A stretch of DNA of 64,000 nucleotides from Candidatus Thiodiazotropha endoloripes. Lineage in GTDB: Bacteria > Pseudomonadota > Gammaproteobacteria > Chromatiales > Chromatiaceae. Both the position numbers and the translations under genes were made by a program. The stretch lies in contig NZ_LVJW01000006.1 of the NCBI RefSeq assembly GCF_001708965.1, positions 1,302,001-1,366,000 of the forward strand. Direction: 5' to 3'. This document shows positions 19,201 through 27,139 of the stretch, one piece after another. The notes under the pieces are model-generated. The model was given only the letters and a program-made list of their open reading frames with translations, did not search any database and was not told the DNA's origin. Within the stretch, counting starts at the first letter, position 1, and each line of letters starts with the position of its first letter.

Positions 19201-22123
19201 GGGTGGCGCCTACCATGGAGACGCTGCCCGCACCAGCGACCGCAGTCACCGTGCCGCCGAGACAGTTGGTGCTGGCATCCGGTACCGGATAGACCACGAT
19301 GCCTTCGGGGAAGATGTCGGTAAAGGCCACATCGTGGATGGTTGCGCCGGAGCTGTTGATCACATCGATGGTCAGTAGTGAGGGCTGACCGCCGGTGACG
19401 ATGATTGGATTGAAGGCCTTGTTGATGCCGATATCGGCAACCGCCGAGGTCAGCGTGGCGGTGATCGGTGAACTGTTGGACGAGCCTTCCGCACTACTTA
19501 TGTTGCCGGCCGGAATGGTGTTGCTCCAGGGACCAGCACCACTGGTGGTGACATCGAAGGCAAAGTCACAGTTGGCCCCGGCCGGCAGGGTAACGCCCTG
19601 CAGCTGAGCGCTGCTGGCGCCCGGATTGACGATCAGGGTGGTGGCGCCGCCACAGGAGGTGCTGGCATTGGCCGGATTGGCCACGCTCAGACCGGCGGAG
19701 AAGGTGCTGTCGTCGATGCTGACGTTGGTCAGCTCACCGGAGGAGATATTGACCACGTTGATGGTGACCCGGGAGCGGCCTCCGGAGCTCACGCTGGTCG
19801 GACTGAAACTCTTGCTGCCAGTGATCCCCGCCGTGATGGTCAGGGTATCGGATACCGCAGAAGGAATGGTGCCGCCACTGCTGCTGAAATCTGCCGGATT
19901 GATGGTGTTCAGGTAAGTGTTTGGGGTGGAGCCGGTGACTTGCACGCGGATCTGACAGGTGGCCTGAATCTGGTCATCGGGTCGCGGACTGAGGCTGCCG
20001 CCGGTGAGGATCAGTGTCGTATCCCCGGGGAAAGCCTGCAACGTGCCGCCGCACTCATTGACGGCGGCCGGATTGGCCGCCAGGGCGAGACCGGCGGGTA
20101 GGTTGTCTGTCAGATTGACTGCAGTAAGCGGATTCAGGGTACGGTTGCGGATACGCAGTCTGAGGGTGGATGTCTGGCCCTCAGCAATGGGGTTCTGGAG
20201 GAAATTTTTGGTCACCTCCACAGAATCGAGTGTCGCCACATTGACCGCCGGGCTGGGGGATGGATTGACCACATTGCCGCCTGGGCCATTACCCGTTCCG
20301 CCAACCCCGTTGACGCCGTCCCAACTGGGGATCTGGTTGGTGAAGATCATGCCCAGGGTGGCGGTGACCGGCAGTCGTGCCCGGAAGACCAGGGTACAGG
20401 TACCCGGTGTGGCGCCGACACCGGCGGGTACCGTGCCGCCGCTCCAGAGCAGTTCGCTGTCTCCGTCCACACCGGTGTAGACACCGCCGGCACAGGTGTT
20501 GGAGACTGGTATGCCGGCCGAATCGTCGAGTACCATCTGGTTGCCCGCGTTGTTGGGCAGGGTGTCGCGGAAACTCAGGTTGGTGACATCCGCACCGGAC
20601 CAGTTGTTGACGGTGACACTGAAATCGGTCCACTGACCCGGTGCAACCTCGTTGATGGATACGGTTTTATCCACCGTCAGCTGAGCATTGATGTTGATCA
20701 CATCACTGGCTGTCGGACTCGCGTGGCCGGTTGGATTGACCACTGCATCAGCCGGGATGGTGTTGGTGTGGGCGCCATCGGTGGTGGAGGTCACATAGGC
20801 AGTGATCGTACATTTGCCGTTGACCCCGGAGCGCACACCCGCCACGGCGCCACTCAGCAGAATGCCGGTGTCGCCCTGATCCAGGGGGTTGCTGCCCGCA
20901 TCGGTCAAGCTGCCATTGACGGAACCGGTCCCATCACAGACCACCGTTGGGTCTGCCGGTGCAACGGTGGAGGTATCGACAATCGACAAGGTGGTGGCGG
21001 TGAGGTCGTCGAGAAAGCTGGTGATCGGCAGTGTGTTGTCGGTGCTGTTGTTGTTGATGACGATGGTCAGCAGAGAGGGCTGCCCGGCTGGAATGGTATC
21101 CGGGTTGAAGGTTTTCGAGAGCGAAATCGGGGTGTTGACGGTCAGGTCCCGGTTGAAAGCAGGGCTGGTCAGGCCACGGGTATTGCCGATCGATCCCAGC
21201 GGCAGGGTATTGCTGAACAACTGGCTGGTGCCGGCGATGGTGGGCACCACCACATCCACCCCGATGGTGCAGTTGCCCGATTCTCCGATGATTCCGCCGG
21301 TCAGGGTTACCGTGTCCGTCCCCGGTGTTGCGGTAACCGCACCATTGGAAGCCCCGGTACCGCTGCAGGCGATCGAGGTATTGGCCGGCGTGGCCACCAC
21401 CATGCCGGCAGGCAAGGTGTCGGTAAATGTGGTCAGTGGCAGGGTTGCGCCGGCATTGGGATTGCTCAGTACGATGCTCAGGGTCGTGGCATCACCGGCG
21501 ATGGCCGGAGATGGGCTGAATGTCTTGTTGCCGGTGGGGTTGAGCAGTGTGCTGACCACCAGGGTGGCGTTGGCCGGAGTCGCATTGGAGACCCGCACGC
21601 CATTTTCAAGTGCCGAATAGCCGGCGGTCACCGCATCGGGTCTGGCTGGCGGCAGCAGCGCGGGAATATTGTTGATGTAGGTGCCTGGCGTGGTGGAGGT
21701 AACGGAGAGTTCGAAAAAGCACTGGCCATCGGTCAGTCCCACCCGTGCCGGGATGGTGCCGTTGGTCAAGACGATGCTCGAAGTGCCTGGCACGGCGGTG
21801 ATCCCGGTAAAACCACAGGTGTTGGTGATGTTGGCCGGGTTGGCGATGGTGATCTGGGGCAGCAGCAGCGAAGTGACTTCCGCCTCGGTCAGGCTGACCA
21901 GGGCGTCGTTGGCAATCTCGATGCGGTAGGTCGGCGTGTCGCCCGGATTGATGGTCGCCGGGTTGAACAGATGGTTGATGGTGGTGGTGGCGGTTGCCAG
22001 ACCAGGCAGCATCAACAGAGTGAGTGCCAAGTAGGCTGGGGGTATCTGGGCGCGGTATCTGTTATGGGATGTTCTGAGGCGATCTATCAGGGCAGAGACG
22101 AAAGACAGGGTGTTTAGATTCAT
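16208..22123 (-). CDS. Giant repeat surface protein with IPTL-CTERM-like sorting tail
   Basis: A 1971-residue secreted protein. An extended N-terminal signal (about 1-46, ending LPGLATATTTINHLF) precedes 14 tandem repeats of about 115-145 residues. Each repeat opens with a motif like SKAFAPATI--G--STLTI-L-N, continues through L-D-LP-GV, has paired Cys, and ends with N-TI-AG-L-T--G--NP-PA. They resemble DUF11-type repeats of cell-surface proteins (DUF7933-like); exact family assignment needs a profile search. The C-terminus VAIPVMPHWGLLLMAALLGM is a hydrophobic helix preceded by IP-x-x-x-HWG and followed by basic residues, close to the IPTLxxWG signal used by exosortase H. The xrtH gene is divergent, 365 bp away, so this is probably its substrate. 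Confidence 0.85.
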   Translation of the reverse strand: MNLNTLSFVSALIDRLRTSHNRYRAQIPPAYLALTLLMLPGLATATTTINHLFNPATINPGDTPTYRIEIANDALVSLTEAEVTSLLLPQITIANPANITNTCGFTGITAVPGTSSIVLTNGTIPARVGLTDGQCFFELSVTSTTPGTYINNIPALLPPARPDAVTAGYSALENGVRVSNATPANATLVVSTLLNPTGNKTFSPSPAIAGDATTLSIVLSNPNAGATLPLTTFTDTLPAGMVVATPANTSIACSGTGASNGAVTATPGTDTVTLTGGIIGESGNCTIGVDVVVPTIAGTSQLFSNTLPLGSIGNTRGLTSPAFNRDLTVNTPISLSKTFNPDTIPAGQPSLLTIVINNNSTDNTLPITSFLDDLTATTLSIVDTSTVAPADPTVVCDGTGSVNGSLTDAGSNPLDQGDTGILLSGAVAGVRSGVNGKCTITAYVTSTTDGAHTNTIPADAVVNPTGHASPTASDVININAQLTVDKTVSINEVAPGQWTDFSVTVNNWSGADVTNLSFRDTLPNNAGNQMVLDDSAGIPVSNTCAGGVYTGVDGDSELLWSGGTVPAGVGATPGTCTLVFRARLPVTATLGMIFTNQIPSWDGVNGVGGTGNGPGGNVVNPSPSPAVNVATLDSVEVTKNFLQNPIAEGQTSTLRLRIRNRTLNPLTAVNLTDNLPAGLALAANPAAVNECGGTLQAFPGDTTLILTGGSLSPRPDDQIQATCQIRVQVTGSTPNTYLNTINPADFSSSGGTIPSAVSDTLTITAGITGSKSFSPTSVSSGGRSRVTINVVNISSGELTNVSIDDSTFSAGLSVANPANASTSCGGATTLIVNPGASSAQLQGVTLPAGANCDFAFDVTTSGAGPWSNTIPAGNISSAEGSSNSSPITATLTSAVADIGINKAFNPIIVTGGQPSLLTIDVINSSGATIHDVAFTDIFPEGIVVYPVPDASTNCLGGTVTAVAGAGSVSMVGATLQPNDICQVFVTTTSLRFLNLTNFIPAGVISSEEGYTNALGTQASLSTLQGLGLTKGFAPAYIPPGGTARLILELISTFDPNAVSPVTLTSVSFTDPLPAGLEFAAVPNAATTCADATLTVNTTTQALTISGGTLLPGTACLIEVDVTAPLVGVYDNLILQNAITTDQGVTNGEDVSAELNVILEPTVAKAFAPATVTIGERSTLTVTITNNSAIDLTGTSLTDTLPTGVTVYSAPSTATTCADASVLATAGDNEITITGATIPASGSCTFSADVAANTTGTLTNTVGANAITTDQGVSNPAPANADLEVLSAPSVSKAFAPASINTNGTSTLTISLGNANTDPITLTSELVDALPGDVLVETPNGLVTTCPGVVTATPGDIQISYANGATIPAGGCTISVDVTSALDGSYVNTIAAGQMTTSAGNNPQPAVATLGVGALFDAAPGITKAFAPTTIDVNGISTLTLTLENPNATDLTLDADFTDNLPAGVVIANPNNLAGSCVLGSVTATPGSSQVIYANGALIPPVSCSIVVDVTSASAGSYNNTIAAGDLSTATGGSNPQPATASLIVTAPMPPTLSKSITPITINPGEASRLTITLGNDNAMAATLGADLVDNLPANTELATPVNLLTDCPGTVQTTVSSVTYTNGSTIPSGGCSIAVDISSSVSGGPWTNTFAAGDLQTDLGNNGAPSSADLFVNPPQPPSVSKQFSPTTISSGGLSTLSIAFGNGNATVATLTADLVDNLPAGVEIAATPNIQASAGCDLGSVVAAPGGNTLTYLSGATIPANGGCSISVDVTSVALATHTNTIPINGLQTDIGNNIVASSSDLTVTPILPGLSKSITPNSIRPDGIATLTITLSNSNAVAAVLTGDLTDSFPADLLVAPVPNIQVSAGCTLANVVAIAGGNSLVYQNGASIQPGGCTIAVDVTSSVVNLYTNTIPVGGLTTDLGSNPTPGTADLNVTYEPVAIPVMPHWGLLLMAALLGMIAASRLVVNRP

Positions 22124-22488
22124 ACAGGATACTCATTTGAACATCCCTGCTATAGATCGTTATTTGGTATTGATGCTTGTGAGCGTCCCAGTCCCTCGAT
22201 TTACCGTGCAAGCAACATGCTAATCGAGCAATATTAAACATCGTAAGAGTGGTTTGCAAAAGCTTAAAATTGTAAATTGTTTTCGGCTTGCCGATCGTGG
22301 CACTCTTGTGTTGAACCCCTGATCGGTTGAAACTGAACAGACCGGCATTCATGGTCTTGCTTCATTCGCTAACAATGTGATCAGCTAGTCATGACAGAAC
22401 CCGCTAGTATGGCTTGTCTCCCGGATGGCCGGACTGACATTGAATAGAGTACATGTTAATACCTTCATTCGATGAAGGCATTTGAATA
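22124..22488. other. Divergent regulatory region for the repeat protein and xrtH (365 bp)
   Basis: This interval must hold promoters for the repeat-protein gene (minus) and for xrtH (plus). A-rich and T-rich runs occur near 22225-22280. The minus strand carries GCTTG and CAAGC arms around a GGGACGC string near 22175-22212, which is only loosely riboswitch-like. I could not define -35/-10 boxes with confidence. A short perfect hairpin lies at its xrtH end (22462-22478). Confidence 0.5.
22462..22478 (+). promoter_or_regulatory. Hairpin overlapping the xrtH ribosome-binding site
   Basis: CCTTCAT (22462-22468) and ATGAAGG (22472-22478) form a perfect 7-bp stem around TCG. The GAAGG at its 3' side is the only Shine-Dalgarno-like string before the xrtH ATG at 22489, so the stem would hide it. 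Control of xrtH translation is inference. Confidence 0.45.
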
Positions 22489-23001
22489 ATGCTTCGATTT
22501 GCACTGCTTTTTACCGCCATTCTCATCGGCCTGTTTACCTTGGAACTGATGCCTTTCGGGCAGCAGTGGGTGGTCATTCCCTTCACCGCCTTTATTGCGA
22601 AAATCAGTGCCTGGCTGATTCAGCTGTTTGATCATGGGGTGCACGCCTACGGGATTGTGCTGCTGGACAAGGCGAGTGGTTTTGCGGTCTCCATCGAGGC
22701 GGGATGCAATGGTATCGAGGCGAGTATCGTACTGATTGCGGCGATGTTCGCCTTCCCAGCGAGTTTGCGGATGAAACTGATCGGGATCGCGATCGGAATC
22801 CTGGCAATCCAGGCGATGAACCTGCTCAGAATCATCAGTCTCTTCTATCTGGGGCAGTGGAATCAGACCGCGTTTGAGTGGGCCCATCTCTACATCTGGC
22901 AGTCACTGATCATACTCGATGTGCTGGTGGTGTTTCTGATCTGGTTGCGCTACCTGCCGAGAGTGAAGCCGCATCACGGGCCTGAGCATGCTTCGGCTTA
23001 G
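22489..23001 (+). CDS. xrtH: Exosortase H
   Basis: A 170-residue polytopic inner-membrane transpeptidase of the exosortase family, matching exosortase H, the short type that pairs with IPTLxxWG-CTERM proteins. Catalytic residues are seen in order: Cys in SIEAGCNGIEASIVL (about residue 69), Arg in AMNLLRIISLFYLG and His in AFEWAHLYIWQSL. About six helices are predicted. It is expected to cut the sorting tail of its substrate at the outer face of the inner membrane. The next gene overlaps its end by 14 bases. The probable substrate gene lies divergently upstream. Confidence 0.88.
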   Translation: MLRFALLFTAILIGLFTLELMPFGQQWVVIPFTAFIAKISAWLIQLFDHGVHAYGIVLLDKASGFAVSIEAGCNGIEASIVLIAAMFAFPASLRMKLIGIAIGILAIQAMNLLRIISLFYLGQWNQTAFEWAHLYIWQSLIILDVLVVFLIWLRYLPRVKPHHGPEHASA

Positions 23002-23611
23002 CTCGATCAACCCGGTCGCCGCCTTCATTATCAAGGTGGTGTTCTGGCTGCCGGTCTGCCTGGCGGGCTGGTACTATCTGGCGCCGAGTCTGGTCTGGCC
23101 TGTGGGGCTACTCAGCGACTGGATTCTGACTGTACTGTTTCCGCAGATCTTCCAGGGGGTCGAGCAGCAGGGGGATCGTCTCGACTTCGTCACCCTGCTG
23201 GCGATGCCGGCTGAGCTGCTGAGAGGTCAGCAGCCCGGGGTCAGCGGTGACCTGGTCTTTACCGTCAATCCACTGCTCTACAGCTACGGTCTACCCCTCT
23301 ATACCGCGCTTTCGATTGCAACACCCGGAGATGCCAGGGATGAGGATCTCAAATGGAACAAATGGCTGTGGGGATTGCCGCTGCTGTTTCTGTTCCAGGT
23401 GTGGGGCGTCTGTTTCGATGGCCTGAAGACACTGCTCTTCACCCTGGGACCGGACGTTTCGGCACAGCTGGCGTTTACCCCCTTGGCGATGGATGGTGTC
23501 GCCCTTGGCTATCAGCTGGGCTATCTGATTCTGCCATCCGTATTGCCGTTGGTGATCTGGGTCGTACAATACCGGGCCTATCTGACCGAGATGGTCTGGG
23601 CCACGGAGTGA
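22988..23611 (+). CDS. Exosortase H-associated membrane protein (putative)
   Basis: A 207-residue membrane protein with about four helices (around 12-34, 40-55, 122-147, 178-198). Its start overlaps xrtH by 14 bases, indicating coupled translation. Its position, length and helix pattern match the membrane protein annotated beside xrtH in several genomes. I do not recognise a catalytic motif. The segment between helices 2 and 3 (QQGDRLDFVTLLAMPAELLR) may lie in the periplasm. A role as accessory partner of the exosortase is inferred from position only. Confidence 0.6.
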   Translation: MLRLSSINPVAAFIIKVVFWLPVCLAGWYYLAPSLVWPVGLLSDWILTVLFPQIFQGVEQQGDRLDFVTLLAMPAELLRGQQPGVSGDLVFTVNPLLYSYGLPLYTALSIATPGDARDEDLKWNKWLWGLPLLFLFQVWGVCFDGLKTLLFTLGPDVSAQLAFTPLAMDGVALGYQLGYLILPSVLPLVIWVVQYRAYLTEMVWATE

Positions 23612-23687
23612 TCGGTCTGTCCCTCTGGATAGGTCGATAGGCGAACGGCATCCCGCGCCTAAAGGATTAGTCAAAAGGGGCTTTGAA

Positions 23688-23716
23688 TTGATCTAATGTG
23701 GGCTGTCTGCTAAAAA
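23688..23716 (+). promoter_or_regulatory. Candidate promoter before the metal-efflux operon
   Basis: TTGATC (23688-23693) and TAAAAA (23711-23716) are 17 bp apart, with TGC directly before the second box (an extended -10 form). It lies about 92 bp before the Cys/His/Met-rich gene and would serve the operon. No copper-regulator operator could be recognised. Confidence 0.35.
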
Positions 23717-23808
23717 TGAATGAACGCAACGCCGAGTTTGCAGTCTATCTCGTGGATTGTTTAAATGTTTTAACGACGTTCCGATAGCTAACCCGTACGC
23801 TTAACCAG

Positions 23809-24159
23809 ATGGCTCAAAGGCATAACACCGTCAAAATCCTGATGCTGGTCCTGTTGCTGATCCAGGCGCCGCTGGTGATGGCCTGGTCAATGGCCTGTGC
23901 GAAATCGGGTGATTCCCCGATGAGCGGGATGAGTGAGACGATGCAGCACCACTGTCATGATATGGATGCTGCTGTCGAACTGGCCGATTGTGAGTCGATG
24001 CACTGCATGTTCTGCGGTTTTACCGTCCAGCTCCAGGTGCAGCCTGTCACCTTTACCGTCTCTCACATCCTCTATATCGGTGAGGGTCGGGTTCCAGCCC
24101 CCCCAAGGCCTGAACAGCCGGTTGAATTACAACCTCCCATCAACTCCCTCCTCGTTTAG
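23809..24159 (+). CDS. Small Cys/His/Met-rich protein (DUF2946-like)
   Basis: A 116-residue secreted or membrane-anchored protein. After a hydrophobic N-terminus (about 8-26) comes a metal-rich stretch: MACAKSGDSPMSGMSETMQH, then HCHDMDAAVEL, ADCESMHCMFCGF. Such clusters of Met, His and Cys suit copper(I) or silver(I). Similar small proteins (DUF2946-like) often precede copper-efflux genes. The ATG at 23809 has no clear ribosome site; a later ATG at about 23839 would shorten the N-terminus. Metal-binding is inferred. It lies 80 bp ahead of the CusC-like gene. Confidence 0.55.
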   Translation: MAQRHNTVKILMLVLLLIQAPLVMAWSMACAKSGDSPMSGMSETMQHHCHDMDAAVELADCESMHCMFCGFTVQLQVQPVTFTVSHILYIGEGRVPAPPRPEQPVELQPPINSLLV

Positions 24160-24214
24160 GCCGTTTCCGGCCTGATTGGATATTTTTTATTTGCATCGGC
24201 CTTGGTCTAGGCCG
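24158..24214 (+). promoter_or_regulatory. Tandem hairpins between the small metal-rich gene and cusC-like gene
   Basis: AGGCCG (24158-24163) pairs with CGGCCT (24168-24173), and CGGCCT (24197-24202) pairs with AGGCCG (24209-24214). A T-run at 24183-24188 lies between them. The two stems use the same sequence, so alternative pairing between them is possible. Attenuation or processing between the two genes is inference. Confidence 0.4.
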
Positions 24215-24239
24215 TTGATCTGGCTGTGGGAGTTTTTTC

Positions 24240-25499
24240 ATGGTTCGCCGATTAGTTGGGAGCGTCCGGTCATTTACCGGGCGACTCTTACCGTTGTGGA
24301 TAATTGCGTTGGGAGAGATCTGTGCGACTGAACAGATCACTTCGCCGGCTTTTCAGAATCTGCTGCTTCGTCTGCAGCAGCATCCAACCCTCAGGGTATC
24401 GATGGCGGAGCGTTCCCATTGGCAGGCCAATGCGGATGGCTCAATGGGTCTGCCCGATCCCAACATCACACTGGGTTTGAATAATCTGCCGGTGAATGAA
24501 CCGACCAGCTTCGACCGCTATCTGCCGAGTAGCCGCAGCCTGGAATTCAAGCAGATGATACCCGGTTTGAGCACTCGAGAAACACGGCGGGATAGCCATC
24601 TTGCGCGGGCGGCGCTGGCTGATCTGCAGCGTCAACTGGCGTTCGCTGAACTGGAGTTGAGGTTGGTCACCGCACTGGCGCAACGGCGCAGAATCCATGC
24701 AGCCAATGAGGCGCTGGATCAGCAGATGGCATTGCTGATGGAGCGGGAGCGCTGGTTGAGGGGGGAGATGGCCTCGGGGGCTGCCGTCTACGGCCGGTTC
24801 GATGAGCTGGATGTGAAGCGGGCGGAGATCGATGAACAGAAAATCAGCCTCGCCGGTGAGGCTGAGCGCTGGCAGGCCGAACTGAGATCGTTGATCGATC
24901 TGGTTCCGCCCGAGGGGATTCTGCCGGAGATTCAACCGAAACGCTGGTCGGGTGACCCGCAGGCACTGCTGAAGATTCAGATCGAACTGGGCAGGCTGGC
25001 TGTAGCCAACTCCGAGGTGGCGGAGCGGAATGCCGCTTTCGATTCGGACTATGCGATCAGCGCTGCCTGGCAACAGCGGGAGTCGGGTGAGAATTTCGAT
25101 GGGGATGATTGGTTCACATTGAAATTCAGTGCCACCCTGCCACTCTGGTCCACTGCCAATCAGACGCCGAAACTGAAAGCGGCAGAGGCCAACGTCACCA
25201 AACTGATGGCCCAGCAGGAGCAGCAGCTGAGGGAGCTCACCAGTGACTATCAGAGTGCCCTGTCCAACTACCAAACGGCGCAACGGCTACTCGCTGCCAT
25301 GGCACGGCGTCAGGAGCGCCTTAAGGCCTTGGAAGCTGCCAACCGGCGTCGCTATGAAGCGGGAGACCTGGATCTTGACGGTGTCATCCGACCGGCCCTG
25401 AAACTGGCTGAAGTGGAGCTGGATCTGGCCCGGACAGAGCTGCAGCGAACCATCGCCGCAGCACGTATCAACGCCATGTTTGTGGAGGAGGACCGATGA
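24240..25499 (+). CDS. CusC-like outer membrane efflux protein (TolC family)
   Basis: A 419-residue TolC-family outer-membrane channel component. The N-terminus has a signal region (about 1-33) after a long basic start. The helical segments that form the periplasmic barrel are evident as Ala- and Gln-rich repeats, e.g. QQHPTLRVSMAERSHWQANA and DYQSALSNYQTAQRLLAAMA. The stop overlaps the next gene by four bases (ATGA). Together with the CusB- and CusA-like genes it makes a heavy-metal efflux tripartite system. The protein is shorter than E. coli CusC (about 457). Confidence 0.85.
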   Translation: MVRRLVGSVRSFTGRLLPLWIIALGEICATEQITSPAFQNLLLRLQQHPTLRVSMAERSHWQANADGSMGLPDPNITLGLNNLPVNEPTSFDRYLPSSRSLEFKQMIPGLSTRETRRDSHLARAALADLQRQLAFAELELRLVTALAQRRRIHAANEALDQQMALLMERERWLRGEMASGAAVYGRFDELDVKRAEIDEQKISLAGEAERWQAELRSLIDLVPPEGILPEIQPKRWSGDPQALLKIQIELGRLAVANSEVAERNAAFDSDYAISAAWQQRESGENFDGDDWFTLKFSATLPLWSTANQTPKLKAAEANVTKLMAQQEQQLRELTSDYQSALSNYQTAQRLLAAMARRQERLKALEAANRRRYEAGDLDLDGVIRPALKLAEVELDLARTELQRTIAAARINAMFVEEDR

Positions 25500-27109
25500 G
25501 TTCCATCCGTACAAAAGCAATCTATCCATTACTGCTGTTGATTCTGTTCAGCCACTACAGCTGGGCGGAAGAGGCCACTCAGTACACCTGCCCGATGCAC
25601 CCCCACTACATCGCCACAGACATGGGCAGTTGCCCAATCTGCGGGATGGATCTGGTCGCGCTGGAGACGGCTGGATCGATGCCGTCGGCAGAGACTGAAG
25701 CCGGAGAGCGGGTCGTGGTAACCATTGCCCCGGAAACGATACAGAACATGGGGGTGCGGTACGGCCGGGCGGAGATGACAGCTTTTGGCAGTCGGGTGCG
25801 AGCCTATGGGGTGGTGGCAGAGAGTGAGCGGTTGCGCAGTGAAGTCTCCAGCCGGGTGGCTGGCTGGTTGGAGAGATTGTCGGTCACGGCCGTCGGTGAT
25901 CCGATCAAAAAGGGTGATCTGCTCTATCAACTGTTCAGTCCCGATCTGGTGGCTGCCCAGCGGGACTATGTCAGTGCCTTACAGGGTGGCAACCAACAAC
26001 GTATCCGTTCTGCCGCGGTTCGTCTCGAGGCATTGGGAGTCTCCAAAGGTTTTATAAAGAGTCTGCGCAAGCAGGGCAAGGTTGTCGACCGGGTGCCGTT
26101 TTACGCGGTGACCGATGGTACCTTGAGCGAGCTGCGGGTCAGAGAGGGGGCCTATGTTCGACCGGGTGAGACGTTGGCGGTAATACAGGACTACAGCACC
26201 GTGTGGATCAATGCGGCGGTGGCGGAAAAGGATCTGTCTGAGGTCAGCATGGAAACACCGGTGCAGGTGATTCTGCCAAATCTGCCGGGTCAGGTGATCG
26301 AGAGTCAGATCGACTATATCCACCCCACCGTCGATCCGGACAGCCGCACCGGCCGGGTTCGGCTGGCCCTGTCGAATCAAGCGGGACGGCTGCGCCCCGG
26401 CGCCTATGCGGATGTTCTGTTTGAGATCGATCTGGCGCGTCGGCTGGCTGTTGAGGAGAGTGCTCTGTTGATTGGTGAGACAGGTCCCTATCTGGTGGTG
26501 GCACTGGGTGATGGACGGTTTCAACCCCGCTCGGTTCGAACCGGACGGAGCAGTGGGGGATTTACCGAGATCCTTGAAGGTGTCGACAGTGAGGATCTGA
26601 TCGTTGTCTCAGGGCAATTTCTGATCGACTCCGAAAGTGCCCTCAGGGAGTCGTTTCAAAAGTTGCAGCGTATCAAGTTGGGCTTGGATCAGTTGCCCCT
26701 GAGTCAGCAGCAGCTGGCGATGCTGGATCACATGATCGATGCGGCGCTCTACATCCATGAAGCACTGGTGGATGGCTACGATATCAGCCCGGATCAGCTG
26801 CAACCGGCGCGTGAGATTCGTGATCTGTTATGGCCCGGTTTCGGCGCCACTCGCCTGGGTCCAATCATGCAGGGTGCTGCCGAGGCAATTGAACTGGCCC
26901 AACAGGCACGCACCGAGAGTGCCCTACAGCAGGCGTTGCATCAGTTGGTGAGTGAGCTTCAACCCTGGGTGCTCAACGGTCGTCGGGATCACTATCAACA
27001 GCAGGGTGTGCGGCTCTATCAGGATCAACAGGCGCAACAGCTCTGGCTGCAGCTGGCGGGTGAGCCGGTCAACCCCTATGGTGCTGCTGACGGCGAGTTG
27101 GTCGAGTGA
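25496..27109 (+). CDS. CusB-like RND periplasmic adaptor with heavy-metal-binding domain and C-terminal extension
   Basis: A 537-residue periplasmic adaptor for copper/silver efflux. After a signal peptide (about 1-24) comes a heavy-metal-binding domain with CPMHP and CPICGMDLV (about 33-58), typical of CusB-type adaptors. The adaptor core follows: VSSRVAGWLERLSVTAVGDP (lipoyl-like), an alpha-hairpin, a beta-barrel and a membrane-proximal domain to about 395. Residues about 400-537 form an extra mostly helical region (starting near LPLSQQQLAMLDHMIDAALY), not part of E. coli CusB and reminiscent of DUF3347-type extensions. The gene is coupled to cusC-like by a four-base overlap; the CusA-like gene follows after 30 bp. 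Confidence 0.85.
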   Translation: MSSIRTKAIYPLLLLILFSHYSWAEEATQYTCPMHPHYIATDMGSCPICGMDLVALETAGSMPSAETEAGERVVVTIAPETIQNMGVRYGRAEMTAFGSRVRAYGVVAESERLRSEVSSRVAGWLERLSVTAVGDPIKKGDLLYQLFSPDLVAAQRDYVSALQGGNQQRIRSAAVRLEALGVSKGFIKSLRKQGKVVDRVPFYAVTDGTLSELRVREGAYVRPGETLAVIQDYSTVWINAAVAEKDLSEVSMETPVQVILPNLPGQVIESQIDYIHPTVDPDSRTGRVRLALSNQAGRLRPGAYADVLFEIDLARRLAVEESALLIGETGPYLVVALGDGRFQPRSVRTGRSSGGFTEILEGVDSEDLIVVSGQFLIDSESALRESFQKLQRIKLGLDQLPLSQQQLAMLDHMIDAALYIHEALVDGYDISPDQLQPAREIRDLLWPGFGATRLGPIMQGAAEAIELAQQARTESALQQALHQLVSELQPWVLNGRRDHYQQQGVRLYQDQQAQQLWLQLAGEPVNPYGAADGELVE

Positions 27110-27139
27110 GGTTGTTGAAGATGAATAGAGGAATTACCC

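Noticed and set aside
20723-22117. Long plus-strand frame of 464 residues opposite the repeat protein
   Set aside because: It is the antisense image of a repetitive gene and is full of Gly-Ile-Val-Gly strings. It has no family features, and the minus strand has a signal peptide, ordered repeats and a sorting tail.
22175-22212. GGGACGC string with GCTTG/CAAGC arms resembling part of a cyclic-di-GMP-I riboswitch
   Set aside because: The rest of the conserved core (the CACGCA and GCAAACC strings at the right spacing) is not there.
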